From: Athripsodes cinereus
Taxonomy: Eukaryota > Arthropoda > Insecta > Trichoptera > Leptoceridae
Assembly (NCBI GenBank): GCA_947579605.1
Contig: OX388314.1
Span: forward strand, 5,022,001-5,086,000
DNA length: 64,000 bases
Direction of reading: 5' to 3'
Shown piece after piece: positions 1 through 9,492 of this stretch. Below the pieces are notes generated by a model. The model was not told the DNA's origin. It searched no databases and saw only the letters and a list, made by a program, of their open reading frames with translations. Every line of letters starts with the position of its first letter. The stretch's first letter is position 1. Both the position numbers and the translations under genes were made by a program.

Positions 1-133
1 ACATGGATCAAGTGATGAAGAACTTAAATTAAAGAGACTAGCAGATGATAGAGAGGAACGGAGAAAATAAATCCGATCTCGTTGCAGAGCAATTCAAAAG
101 ACTATATATATGGCACTCCAAAACCTCCAAAAA

Positions 134-391
134 ACATAACATAACATAACATAACATGTATAGACAATTCACACAGACCGAGCTAGTCCCAAACTAAGAT
201 GTGAATCTTGTATTATGGGTACTAACGCGACGATACACATATATACAATGCACTGCACACATATACATGTAACACCCAGACCCAGGACAATCTGAAAAAG
301 GTCATTCTTCATTTTGCCCTGGCCGGGAATCGAACCCGGGACCTAGTGACTCAAAGGCAAGTGCGTTAGCCTCCACGCCACACCGGCCGTC
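134..391 (-). mobile_element. SINE-B, tRNA-derived SINE, near full length
   Basis: Read on the minus strand, the head near 391 carries a tRNA-like region with an exact Pol III B box, GGTTCGATTCC (326-336), then a unique body, and ends in an ATGTT-type pentamer tail (134-158). Its relatives are at 36661-37108 and 48606-48869. Noncoding; mobilisation would need a LINE partner. The tRNA origin is inferred from the box B context. Confidence 0.8.
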
Positions 392-1250
392 TGGGTGAGG
401 TACTTATTATTTTCGGCTATTTCACGTAAAAGCAAAAAAATAAAGAAAATAAATATTCTGAGAACCTTGGCTTCGAACGAATGGCGCAGTTGATTATAGC
501 AAAGATACTTTTCCATCTGCTGGTGTTTCTCTTATTAATGCTAATGAAATGAGCCGTACAGAATATGGATGGAAGGACACGTGTTAGACTATACACGAGT
601 AAGAATATATTATGACGCACACAGTGTATTATTGCTAAAGCACAACAATAGACTTGACCAAGGAAGGTTATATGAAATTGCGTGTACGAAAAGCACAATA
701 CGAGTATATGAAGAGTAAATATATTTTGTTTGTTGACATGTTTTTCTTTCGTTCAATCAACGTTTCTAATATATAGGAAGTGAAGACAAGCAGAGAGATC
801 CTTCCATGTCCTGTCAACATTTTTAGTGGTTGAGTGGTAAATATTCTTCCAAAAACTTTTCTGAAAACAAACCGACGAATTATTATAGATGGTCCCGAAA
901 TCATTTTCATGAATTTCATTGCGAATCAGATATGCTGCAGATGCTAATAATTATTGAACTCCTCAGTAGAAAATGAAAAAATATAGAGAAATAAAGCAAG
1001 CAGAACCCTGAAATTTGAAAATAAGTAGGTACTATGAAGGTTCACTAGAAAAATAGGATAATTTTAATTTATACCTAAATCTAATGAGAAAAGCTTAATT
1101 TTTATTTCTGAAATAATAAAACGTTGAAATTTAACTCTTACAGCATTAATTTTTTTTTTAATTGCGTCCTATTAATCTCTTACAATATATTATCTAAATT
1201 TAATAATTAATTATTTTTTCATTATAATATAATTACGTCAAAGTGTAGGA
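392..1250. other. AT-rich spacer, nothing recognised
   Basis: About 860 bases of AT-rich DNA. Two short minus-strand frames (83 and 93 codons) have low-complexity hydrophobic composition and no recognisable motif. No repeat family of the window matches here. Confidence 0.5.
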
Positions 1251-1254
1251 AAGT

Positions 1255-1580
1255 TTCTTTCCGGGTTGAGTGGCCGCGGTCTCGAGGCCAATGTATGTAA
1301 CAACGTTTCACTCGCAACTGAGGCGGGCATCTTCAGGGGTGAGTATGCACGAGTTGTCTTTTACGTTCACGACGATAGCATTATGGCTGGCAGCTCTTTG
1401 TGCCAGCGGGCGCAGGTTTCTTATAACGCGTTCGTCTATCGACGGCTCGTAGCAGATCATACTTTAAAGTGTGTTGATTTCCAGCTGGTCCGCTTTACGG
1501 GGAAAATACCATAGCGCGACGACACACGTCACAAATTTAGGCGCGACTAACGGGGAGATACACGGCGCCATCTAGCATCA
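1255..1580 (-). mobile_element. GC-rich island, possible Penelope-like terminal region
   Basis: A sharply GC/CpG-rich island in AT-rich surroundings. On the minus strand it has a CTGAAGA core (1330-1336) followed by GAAA (1306-1309), with a potential imperfect stem between. This resembles the hammerhead-like core found in terminal repeats of Penelope-like elements. A second hairpin, GCTGGCA/TGCCAGC, lies near 1385-1410. No reverse transcriptase or GIY-YIG coding sequence is nearby, so at best this is a solo terminal repeat. A host CpG-rich element is the alternative. Confidence 0.3.
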
Positions 1581-2049
1581 AAATCATCCATTATCAGAAT
1601 AATCATAAATTATTTCTCAACTCGGCTGTAATTGTTTTAGTTATCTTTCGACCTACTTATCAAAATAAATGCCTGGTGAGTCTATCGCTAACGCGTACAG
1701 GTAGACGAAATAATTAAGTACACTAATATCGATTATCTGATCTACACATAAAATCCTCTGACTTATGATAATAACGTATTAAATAAGATTAAAATGTTAT
1801 AAAATGAGTTAAAAATGGATGAACACAATGAACAGTACAAAAAAGAATTATCACATAAATTATATTTTGTGAATTGGGACAATCTCCAATAATTATTGAC
1901 TTATGAATGACGATCAGGGCCCGAAAATTTACTAAGATTCTTTAAATATTCGATCAACTTGGTCAATACGTCTTGATCGACTTTATAGATGCAATTATGA
2001 AATACTGTATTATTTTTGCGACAACAGACAAAAGTCGTTAATGTTGTTA
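1581..2049. other. AT-rich spacer
   Basis: No coding or repeat signal recognised between the GC-rich island and the RTE-like fragment. Confidence 0.5.
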
Positions 2050-2296
2050 ATAAAGTCTCCAAGCTGAAATGGCAATGGGCCGGCCATGTGGTAAGAAGAG
2101 AGGCAGATGGACTTATAGAATGCTTGAATGGAGGCCGTGAGAGGACAAAAGAAGCGTAGGAAGACCCCAAAATAGACGGGTTGACGATTTTGTCCAAATG
2201 ATGGGAAAACAGTGATATCATGTTGCTCGAGATAGGGAAGTGTGGAAAAATGTTGAAGGAGCCTATATCCAGCAGTGGAGAGAAGAGGGCTAGCAG
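2050..2296 (+). pseudogene. RTE-like LINE 3' fragment
   Basis: Translation in the plus direction gives the C-terminal signature KLKWQWAGHVVRR, then decayed text with stops and an end resembling EGAYIQQWREEG. This is the region after reverse transcriptase in RTE-type LINEs. The same family is at 3007-3760 on the other strand. It is 5'-truncated and inactive. Confidence 0.75.
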
Positions 2297-2894
2297 TAAG
2301 TAAGTATTTTTCGAGTTTTGTTGATGCAATTAACCATTGAATTAGGTTGCATAAGTAAATTCAACGCATGAAAATATCATACAGGGTAACTGTCTTTCTA
2401 AGCCTTATATAATAGTTTGATATGATGTTTGATAGAATATTTATTTAAACTATTATAAATTGATGCGAAGAACTTTATTATTTATGTTCGTTTCCAAGCA
2501 TTTACAAACAGTTTCTAAGTCAAATCTTCGCCTGAAAATTCAAAATGACCTGCTGAAAATTCTGCTTTCGAAAAGATGGTCGAAACAACATGGCAAAATA
2601 CATTTTATTAGGTTACGATAACTGATCAATTCAATATATTTTCGGGCTTTAAACATTACGAAATGGCCAATATTTACCGTAACGCCTATAAATAATATTG
2701 TACATATTATATTTATTATTATCATATTAAAATAGAATTTATTACATTATCTCTGTCCTAATTTCTTATCTACGTTTATTATATAACGGCAAGAATAATA
2801 CCGTGTAAGATTATTATTATTATATTACATACCTACTGCAATATTATCTTGGTAGGCAATTTTCGCGAAATTCATAATTGTTTATTTATTTACA
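2297..2894. other. AT-rich spacer
   Basis: Nothing recognised; a 61-codon minus frame (2540-2725) has no motif. Confidence 0.5.
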
Positions 2895-2904
2895 TTTTCT
2901 TTGT

Positions 2905-3006
2905 TCCGCGAAGACCCCCAGAATAGGATAGGTCTCCCACTCTTTTATGAAAGCTTTCAAATGTCCAGTAAAAGGGACGTATTCGTAAAACATACTGTAT
3001 AAAACA
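2905..3006 (+). mobile_element. SINE-C 5' portion, cut by an RTE-like insertion
   Basis: Diverged plus-strand SINE-C sequence (AGGTCTCCCACTCTT, then AAAGCTTTCAAATGTCC) that stops where the AAG tail of the RTE-like LINE begins at 3007. The missing 3' half was not found on the far side of the LINE. Confidence 0.6.
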
Positions 3007-3760
3007 TTCTTCTTCTTCTTCTTAGTCAGCCATCTCTCCACTGCTGGATAAAGGCCTCTTCCAAACTTTGCCAATCGTTGCGGTCCTGTGCCCTCTGTAT
3101 CCATTTCCTTCCCGCGATTGGAGTAATGTCGTCAGTCCATCTCTTTTGTGGTCTGCCGATGCTTCTTTTGCTACTCCATGGTCGCCATTTGAGGATTCTA
3201 GGAGTCCATCTACCGTCGTTTCGTCTCACAACATGACCCGCCCATTGCCACTTAAGCTTTGCAACACGATCCATAATATCTGTGACTTTTGTTAGGTGTC
3301 TGATGTCTTCGTTTCTAATTTTATCTCTCAGACTCACCCCTAACATTCGTCTTTCCATAGATCTTTGTGAGCATTTTAGCTTGTGGACACTTGCTGCAGT
3401 TAGCGATATGGTTTCTAGTCCATATGTTGTCACTGGGAGGATACATGTTTCGTAGACTTTCTTCTTTAGGGTTCTTGGGATATCTTTACTGCATACCACG
3501 TTGAATGCACCGGCTCTCAATGGTGAGTATATTTTTCAATTTTCCAAATGCTGCCCAGCCCAGGCCTATTCTTCTGGGTATCTCTGCGGTTTGGTTTTCC
3601 TTTCCAATTTTGATCTTATGTCCAAGGTATATATATTCATTTACTGCCTCTATGTATTTGTTGTCAATTGTTAGGCTCTCATTTGTTGGACTCAAGATTT
3701 TTGTCTTACCTATGTTCATCTCTAGACCAATTTTTAGACCAATTTTTTTTTTATAAAACA
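3007..3760 (-). pseudogene. RTE-like LINE, 3' end, frameshifted
   Basis: The minus strand carries two overlapping open blocks. 3486-3761 encodes the post-RT text with NIGKTKILSP and EYIYLGHKI. 3026-3520 encodes the C-terminal YGLETISLT, MERRMLGV, RNEDIR, KLKWQWAGHVVRR and GRPQKRW series. The blocks are in different frames, so at least one frameshift separates them. The 3' end is a short AAG (plus-strand TTC) repeat at 3007-3022. The order YGxETW / RDxxRNxxIR / KWxWAGH / GRPxxRW is typical of RTE-type LINEs. Only the C-terminal third remains. Confidence 0.85.
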
Positions 3761-3816
3761 TTAAACAACTTTAATTCATTAATTGTGTGGGTACGTACGT
3801 AGTAAAAATTCCATAA

Positions 3817-3968
3817 ATAGGTAATTTGAAACAAGTGTTTATTTCTACTATAAATTTTTTATCACGAGAGAGTCGTCTTTCGCCTTATCAGGTTAGATTG
3901 ATAATGACCTGATAGGTTGAAAGACGTCTCTCTCGTCATAATATAGTAGAAAGAAACACATCTTTCAA
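3817..3968. mobile_element. palindromic MITE (MITE-2)
   Basis: Almost the whole interval folds on itself. Left arm blocks AATTTGAAA, GTGTTT, TTTCTACTATA and ACGAGAGAG return as inverted copies on the right (TATAGTAGAAA, CTCTCTCGT, TTTCAAATT). The turn lies around 3910-3925. Related pieces are at 18853-18981 and 26395-26530. No coding capacity, so it would need a transposase supplied elsewhere. Confidence 0.7.
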
Positions 3969-4025
3969 ATTTCTTTTTCTTCTTCTTCTCAGTCCACTCC
4001 TGGACAAAGGCCTCCACCATTTCAT
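3969..4025 (-). mobile_element. RTE-like LINE, very short 3' fragment
   Basis: A TTC repeat followed by CAGTCCACTCCTGGAC and AAAGGCCTCCACCA repeats the 3' end seen at 3007-3060 (CCACTGCTGGATAAAGGCCT). A severely 5'-truncated insertion. Confidence 0.6.
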
Positions 4026-4107
4026 TACCTAATCTTTAATTCAAAGATGATAAATGCCACATGATATTCTGAGACGATTAAATATTTTTTTTAATGATAA
4101 TAATAAC

Positions 4108-4375
4108 AAGTTATTTTTTAAAGATGCGCCGTTTCGTGGAAAAACCACCGCAAGGGCTCATTCAAGAATCATAACATCTCCTTAACAATAGGGTCTTAAA
4201 CCCTGCCTTGAACACCTTCACACTCTCCAGAGATCACAAAACATAGGGAATTCTGTTCTTCAGCATTGGACCAACCATACAGAAGGCACGGTCAATATAG
4301 TTAGCCAGACTCAAGCAATAATAACAATCAGTTAGTTCCCTGGCTACTCCACTCTCGAGAAATACCGTAATCATT
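4108..4375 (-). pseudogene. CR1/L2-type LINE C-terminus (LINE-C), degenerate
   Basis: This matches the better copy at 22105-22520. On the minus strand it has the decayed DRAFxVxGPxLxN and FKAxLKTLL region, read from CACGGTCAATATAG and CTTGAACACCTTCA on the plus strand. Multiple stops; inactive. Confidence 0.6.
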
Positions 4376-4781
4376 TAAATAAATAGACATTTTTCTCAGA
4401 ATGCGCTCAAGAAATCAAATAACGTGGAATTTTAAAGATTTATCAATGTTTAAATAACAGCGATGATAACGATATGAAATACATACCTATAATTATTCAC
4501 TAAGTTAATGAATAAAGCAAATACAAGTGTGTCACCCATAAACCAATCTAGCTTGCTAAAATATTCGGCATAGATATTATTTTACTATGGTTCAGTTGGC
4601 TTTTATTTTATCTATCAATACCAGAGCTGGGTAAACAGACGATAGGAACAATACTCAAAAATTTGTATCTAAAAGTTCACAAAGCCCTCTCCGAACGGGT
4701 CAATAATTCGTCTTTAGCAATTAACAAGAAGTTTTTTGACAATAAAGAAGACAGTTTTAGGTAGAAAGTAGGCGGTTATAT
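4376..4781. other. AT-rich spacer
   Basis: No feature recognised. Confidence 0.5.
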
Positions 4782-5018
4782 GTGGAACTTCCGGCAAAGA
4801 ATAGGTATCCCACTCTTTACAATAAGTTTTCGAGTATCCTGTAAACGGAAGGTGTTCGTACCACCTAATGTATAAGACAATTAACATCTGCAATTCAGCG
4901 ATGAGGCATTCCATTAATCCTGAATGTCTTATTTTTATTGACACTGTGAGGACAATCTGGATGTTTATTACATGCAATTCGTCCGCTGGCTACCCTACTT
5001 AAGACATATGCCGTGATC
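4782..5018 (+). mobile_element. SINE-C, near full length
   Basis: It runs from a diverged head (TGGAACTTCCGGCAAAG) through TTTTCGAGTATCCTG, CAGCGATGAGGCATT and CTGAATGTCTTATT to the 3' end CCGCTGGCTACCC...GCCGTGAT. The TAG tail is lost. An 87-codon reading frame over it on the other strand is fortuitous. Confidence 0.8.
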
Positions 5019-5034
5019 TCAGACTTTTAATTGA

Positions 5035-5145
5035 AAGGTTCTGGATCTGATGCCTCCCGCTGCCAACCTACTTCGCCTTCAAGACACAAGCATATTGCTT
5101 AATGTGAGGGTGTGTAGGTTTATGAGAAACCCAAAATAATCTTAT
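5035..5145 (+). mobile_element. SINE-A relic
   Basis: ACACAAGCATATTGCTTAAT, GTGAGGGTGTGTAGG and GAGAAACCCAAA match the post-tRNA body of SINE-A (compare 21290-21345) at reduced identity. The tRNA-like head is badly decayed. Confidence 0.5.
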
Positions 5146-5227
5146 CGTCAATACGCTGCAATACATATACATAATAGCTTACCAACGCTAGTTGTATGGA
5201 GAAGAACTCAGTTCATTAATATGACTA

Positions 5228-5470
5228 AGATCGTCTAAGAACTGGTGTAGGAAACTGCCGTGAGATTAAAGAACGATGGGGCTTCCTACAAGACGAATCT
5301 GGAGCATGTGACAGTGGTGCAGCACAGACCATGCCACACTTGTTGGAGTGTCCATTGTGACCTGTCACATGCACTATGGAGGATATTGCTGTGTGTTTTG
5401 CACAGTACTGGAGATCAGTTTGATTGTTTTTATTTTGGGTTTCGACATGATAAATAATAATAATTAATAT
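5228..5470 (+). pseudogene. LINE-F 3' end
   Basis: GTGTAGGAAACTGCCGTGAG, CGATGGGGCTTCCTAC, CATGCCACACTTGTTGGAG and the terminal GGGTTTCGACATGATAAAT recur at 41110-41350 and 50630-50935. In the best frame this family reads LNRLRSGVG...CGFLQDES...MPHLLECPLCP, a Cys/His-rich C-terminus of a LINE polyprotein. This copy has stops and lacks the RT. Confidence 0.7.
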
Positions 5471-5736
5471 GACTTGATCGTGACGATTTCGTCTCAACTA
5501 CTTATTTGATATTATCTTATCAAGCGCATTTTTTTCGTTAGTGATTAGGTACGTTTAACATAATTATTATCTTAACACATGTTAAAATCATCTTAAATAG
5601 GATTACTGTATCACACAATGATCGCTTCAAAACTCAAGGCTATGCAAACATTTGCAGTTCGCGTCAAAATTTCTCGGAAACATCACACGAATATCAAATA
5701 CAATGTCCAAAGGATTCCCGACAAAGAAAATGTATC

Positions 5737-5991
5737 CCTACTACTACTACTATACCATCACGGCATATCCCACAAGTGGGGTAGCCAGCAGACCAGCTGC
5801 ATGTAAGAAACATGCAAGCTGTCCTCTTCGTGCCAATATAAAATCAAGACATTCAGGATGGGTGGCAAACCTCATCGCTGAATTTAAGATGTACAATGTC
5901 TTAATTTTTTCGAACACCTGCCTTTTACAGGACACTCGAAAACTTACAGAGAAGAGTGGGAGACCAATTCTTTACCGGGTGCTCCACGGGA
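5737..5991 (-). mobile_element. SINE-C, full length
   Basis: On the minus strand it runs from TCCCGTGGAGCACCCGG to ATGCCGTGATGGTATAG followed by TAG repeats (5738-5750 as TAC on plus). Flanks share TATCCC, a possible short target duplication. It lies head to head with the next copy. It overlaps a plus-strand frame of 134 codons that has no independent support. Confidence 0.9.
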
Positions 5992-5999
5992 TATATCCC

Positions 6000-6272
6000 A
6001 CTGAGATACCTAGATCCCAAGAGTGGGATACCTATTATAAAATGTATCCCACTTAGCAAAATTTTCTTCAAGTGTTCTGTATATTCAAGCATTCGTAAGA
6101 TACCTATCCCGTATAAGACATTTTACATCTTTAATTCAGCAGGGACGTATTATGATATTATGAAACCCATCCTGAAAGAACTAAATTTTGTTGGCACGAA
6201 AAGGACGATTTACGTGTTTATTTGCGGTTTGTCCGCTGGCTATCCCATGGGAAATGCCGTAATGGTAATGGA
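6000..6272 (+). mobile_element. SINE-C, diverged, head-to-head partner
   Basis: A plus-oriented SINE-C that begins within about 10 bases of the head of the minus copy. It preserves AAGTGTTCTG, TTTACATCTTTAATTCAGC, TTGGCACGAAAAGGACG and the 3' end CCGCTGGCTATCCC...GCCGTAATGGTAATGG. The pair makes a long imperfect inverted repeat. Confidence 0.75.
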
Positions 6273-6422
6273 CACATTTTTTAATTTTTTTCACCAGTGG
6301 CACTGGCGTTTTGTGCTTTCTATTTTAATCGTGAGAAATGAGGCATAAAAAGACAGACAAAGATTTCATTAAACTAAAACGCATGCAAAATTTTACTTTT
6401 AAGCTACTAATTTATTTAAAGT

Positions 6423-6842
6423 TTAAAGCGATAAAATATCAAACAAAATAGTGAAAGCATTTCGAGAAATCAAAATGAAGAAAAACATTTTACAAAAATT
6501 CACATAAGTATCTTCCAAAAATTCATGATCATTTTCATCTCTTAAAGGTTTATGCCTATACAGTCCTCTACTGTTAACCAAATATTTGAAACAAGCTACA
6601 CTATACAAAGCCATATTCATTTCGATCCATCTTGATGTGGAAATATTCGGTGCTAATAGGCTCTTTGTCGCCCTCTCGTCGACATGAGTTTGATAATTTG
6701 ATATTTCTTTGTCCCAAGAGAGTAAGTATTGTAGTATTTTTCGTATAATAAGGAACAAATAAATTGAAGATTGATTCGCTTGGGTCTTCAATTCAATATC
6801 ATCTATTTTTGAAGGATTAACTATGTAAAAGTTTCGAGACAT
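6423..6842 (-). CDS. unrecognised 139-aa protein, possible retrocopy or orphan
   Basis: A continuous minus-strand frame starting CGAAAATGTC, a good Kozak context with A at -3. It encodes MSRNFYIVNPSKIDDIELK at its start, an aromatic- and leucine-rich middle (ILQYLLSWDKEI) and DENDHEFLEDTYVNF near the end. The tail FFFILISRNAF is hydrophobic and could be a membrane segment or frame run-out. No family was recognised; a loose likeness to the Prp18 helical domain was not convincing. A relic of codons 1-13 lies at 40026-40064 (33 of 39 bases, 10 of 13 residues), which argues that this sequence exists as a repeat or gene family. It could be a TE-encoded ORF or one exon of a host gene. Confidence 0.35.
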   Translation of the reverse strand: MSRNFYIVNPSKIDDIELKTQANQSSIYLFLIIRKILQYLLSWDKEISNYQTHVDERATKSLLAPNISTSRWIEMNMALYSVACFKYLVNSRGLYRHKPLRDENDHEFLEDTYVNFCKMFFFILISRNAFTILFDILSL

Positions 6843-6874
6843 TTTCGTTTACTATTACAATAATACACTCCTAT

Positions 6875-7050
6875 CTAGTTGGAAGATATCGCGTCTCTGC
6901 GATAAACTCGCCCATTGTACACAATTTTTCGTTTATACCTTGTTATTGTTCGTTTATACCTTAAAATACCTTGTTGTAATCTTATTATTGTTATACAAAT
7001 ATTTTGTACAATAAAGTTTATTATTATTATTAATAATAATACAATCCTCG
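6875..7050 (+). mobile_element. LINE-D 3' UTR with ATT tail
   Basis: TAGTTGGAAGATATCGCGTC, CTGCGATAAACTCGCCCATT, then TTGTTGTAATCTTATTATTG and the polyadenylation context ACAATAAAGTTTATTATTAT. The same cassette is at 48200-48350 and, shorter, at 57618-57680; minus-strand copies are at 23966-24370 and 27066-27215. No ORF is attached, so its LINE clade is unknown. Confidence 0.7.
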
Positions 7051-7065
7051 TTTGAAAACATTCAA

Positions 7066-7215
7066 CATACATACATACCATCACGCCGCTTCCCTCGTGG
7101 GGTAGGCAGAAAGGATAGAGCGCCACTTCCTTCTATCCTTGCATACATCTTTCGCTTCCATCACTGTCATACATATTCCCCTATGTACTAAACACGTGGC
7201 CGTCCTGTAGGATTT
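7066..7215 (-). pseudogene. LINE-E 3' fragment
   Basis: CATACATACCATCACGCCGC, TCGTGGGGTAGGCAGAAAGG and CGTCCTGTAGGATTTG match the better copy at 7911-8430. The CATA repeat (minus GTAT) is the 3' tail. Confidence 0.75.
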
Positions 7216-7365
7216 GCTTTAGATGAATTCAAAATGAAAAGCATTAAAAATGTCATCAGTCCAAATAGGTTTCTCATTTTTTTTCTGTAATTTTCCGAAA
7301 GTCTTGTAAATTTGAGCAGCAGTTATTTTGTACAACATCCCTACAAAAAACATTTAATATATTCA

Positions 7366-7428
7366 ATTCAGCGATGAGGACTATTTCTAAATTGATTACA
7401 TGCAGCTGGCTACCCCACTGATATTAGA
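7366..7428 (+). mobile_element. SINE-C 3' scrap
   Basis: CAATTCAGCGATGAGGA, GATTACATGCAG and CTGGCTACCCCACTGATAT are SINE-C landmarks in order with internal deletions. Confidence 0.5.
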
Positions 7429-7910
7429 TAAATGTATGAATATATTCGTTTTGAAAACAATACGGAAACTGAAACTACAAACGAGAGGTATAATAACATG
7501 TTAACATAGATATTAAAGTGCGCAGTTTAGCATTACGCTGAAACATGACAGTTTCGATACTCCTTAGACACATTCATTGCAATAATAACATTATTATTGT
7601 TTGTTGTTATTATTATGTTATGTGTCGCTGATAACAGAATATTATTATAATAGTGGCATTGCAACATTGTATGCAAACTCAAGTGTGATACACTTCCGAT
7701 GGTTGTTCAACAATAATAGCTGCGATACTAAACTATGCATAATTTCAAAAAGCATATTGGGAGTCTTATTTTCGGTTCGGGTGCAACAGCACCTTGGGTG
7801 GGTTGAGTGTCGGAATATGTTCGTTCATGTCGTATCTTATTTTAATATTATTATTGTTTTTCTTTATAAGGGTGAATGAAAAAAAAAGTTTCAATTAATT
7901 TGATATATTA
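7429..7910. other. AT-rich spacer
   Basis: No recognised feature; a 92-codon plus frame (7601-7879) has no motif and low-complexity composition. Confidence 0.5.
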
Positions 7911-8430
7911 CATACATACATACATACATACCATCACGCCGCTTCCCTCGCGGGGTAGGCAGAAAGGATCGAGCGCCACTTCCTTCTATCCTTGCATACA
8001 TCTTTCGCTTCCGTCACTGTCATACAATTCCTCATGCATGCTCTCCTGTTCAACGTGCTCAACACGTGACCGTCCTGTAGGATTTGATTTAAATGATCTT
8101 GCCATTTAATCCTCGGACGTCCACGTCTCCGAGCACCATTCCTCTCAGCCAAATATATCTTCTTAGTCATTCTGTCCTCATTCATTCTTTCCACGTGCCC
8201 AAACCATCTTAACTTATTTACATTCATCCTTATTATTACACCAACTTTCATTCCACATTCCATTCGTATATCACTGTTACGCACACGATCTCTCAGACTT
8301 TTACCACACATCCTTCTCAACGATCTCATTTCCACTGCATTTATGCCACTTTCATCCTTCTTTAACCATGTCCACGTCTCACTTGCATACATAAGTGTTG
8401 GCACTAAGATAGCAGAGTGCACCAACCTTT
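7911..8430 (-). pseudogene. LINE-E C-terminus and GTAT tail
   Basis: A minus-strand frame of 163 codons (7934-8425) reads ILVPTLMYASETWTW, LRRMCGKSLRDRVRNSDIR, NKLRWFGHVERMNEDRM and GRPRIKWQDHL. This is the conserved C-terminal region downstream of reverse transcriptase in RTE-like/related LINEs. The element is 5'-truncated, so RT and endonuclease are absent, but this C-terminal frame is intact. The 3' end GCGGCGTGATGGTATGTATG shares its layout with SINE-C. Tail: GTAT repeats at 7911-7930. Confidence 0.85.
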
Positions 8431-8604
8431 TAGCTGTGGTGGATATGTTTCTATTTGATATATTATGTTGTTTTATATGTGTATATAATTAAGGTTTTTT
8501 TTATTGAATAGATTATAATGGTGTGAATGTTAAATCTAGGTATGAGAGTTTGTTTGCGAGATGTCTGTACGAGATCGAATGAATGTATCTATTGATGTCG
8601 TGTG
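8431..8604 (+). mobile_element. probable LINE 3' UTR, left part (split by hAT)
   Basis: Low-complexity T/G-rich sequence that continues after the hAT insertion to an AATAAATAAATAAATAATAA tail at 9081-9100. Reading across the insertion gives one continuous UTR-like stretch. Its family was not identified. Confidence 0.4.
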
Positions 8605-8987
8605 TAGTGTTGTGGAATTCTCAAGAAATAATTTTTGGAGAAATTTACCGAGAAATTTCTCGAAGTAGAGAATTTACCGAGAATTTTTTTTTTTTTTATT
8701 TAACAGTAAAATAATAATAAATCAGTACTATATTCAATCAATCAATAACAATGTACAAATGTTGAGACAATTTATCACCAATATTGCTACAATTAAAGTT
8801 AGTCAATACCGGATATTTTTTCATATATTTTGTAGGGGAATTCCGCCGCATTATCGCCAATAAATAATAGGGGAATCCCCACGGGAAAAAATCAGAGAAA
8901 TTTCTCTTCAATCAGAGGAGAAATTCTCGGAGAAATTTCTCGTTCTCGAGAAATTTCTCCGGAGAATTTTCTCTACTCACATCACTA
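8605..8987. mobile_element. nonautonomous hAT element with perfect 8-bp TSD
   Basis: Ends are TAGTGTTGTGG (left) and, inverted, TAGTGATGTGA (right). The flanks are identical octamers GTCGTGTG at 8597-8604 and 8988-8995, the target-site size of hAT transposases. The 383-bp body has no ORF. It carries at least seven copies of the palindromic motif GAGAAATTTCTC or close variants, clustered at 8640-8690 and 8900-8975. They may be subterminal transposase-binding repeats. Confidence 0.85.
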
Positions 8988-8995
8988 GTCGTGTG

Positions 8996-9110
8996 CATGG
9001 TTTGGATGTTTGATTATTTGTGTGATTTTTGCTGATTTAATTGATAATAAGTATCAAACATCTGTTGTGCAACTCAAAATAAATAAATAAATAATAATAA
9101 AAGAAAAACA
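8996..9110 (+). mobile_element. probable LINE 3' UTR, right part with TAAA tail
   Basis: Continuation of 8431-8604 after the hAT insertion, ending AAAATAAATAAATAAATAAT. Confidence 0.4.
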
Positions 9111-9199
9111 TAAGTAAATATAAGACAATGTTGTCAAGCGAAGGTTCTTAGTAAGGTTCATATAAAATTATTAAACTTTTATATTTAAATGACTGACTT

Positions 9200-9325
9200 A
9201 ACTGTGGTACATGTTTGTGGATGACAGCTGAATGATGAACGACTTATTTTTATTTTTGTAAACCATATTTATAGTTGTTGTCTGCTTTGCACTTTTTACC
9301 AATAAATAAAATAAAATAAAATTAT
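9200..9325 (+). mobile_element. possible LINE 3' tail (AAATA repeat)
   Basis: T/G-rich UTR-like sequence ending ACCAATAAATAAAATAAAAT, with a polyadenylation signal and an A-rich pentamer repeat. Confidence 0.35.
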
Positions 9326-9492
9326 TTGGTAGTTCCACAGTGAATTGTTTTATTTACAATAATTTAAACATAGGATGTTCTAATTCGTTAAAATATTTGT
9401 CTACGGACGATTTATGTTAATTCTTGCCAACTTATTCTTATTCCTTAGTTAATTTCCTCTTGGGAATAATATGTACCTAAGTGGTAGGACAT

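Noticed and set aside
5652..6348. Two overlapping plus-strand frames of about 130 codons
   Set aside because: Both run across the SINE-C head-to-head pair and are read in the antisense or noncoding sense of the SINE.
6423..6842. Prp18 splicing-factor domain
   Set aside because: Only a loose L..LL..W.KE pattern agrees; the remaining helices and conserved residues of the domain do not align.
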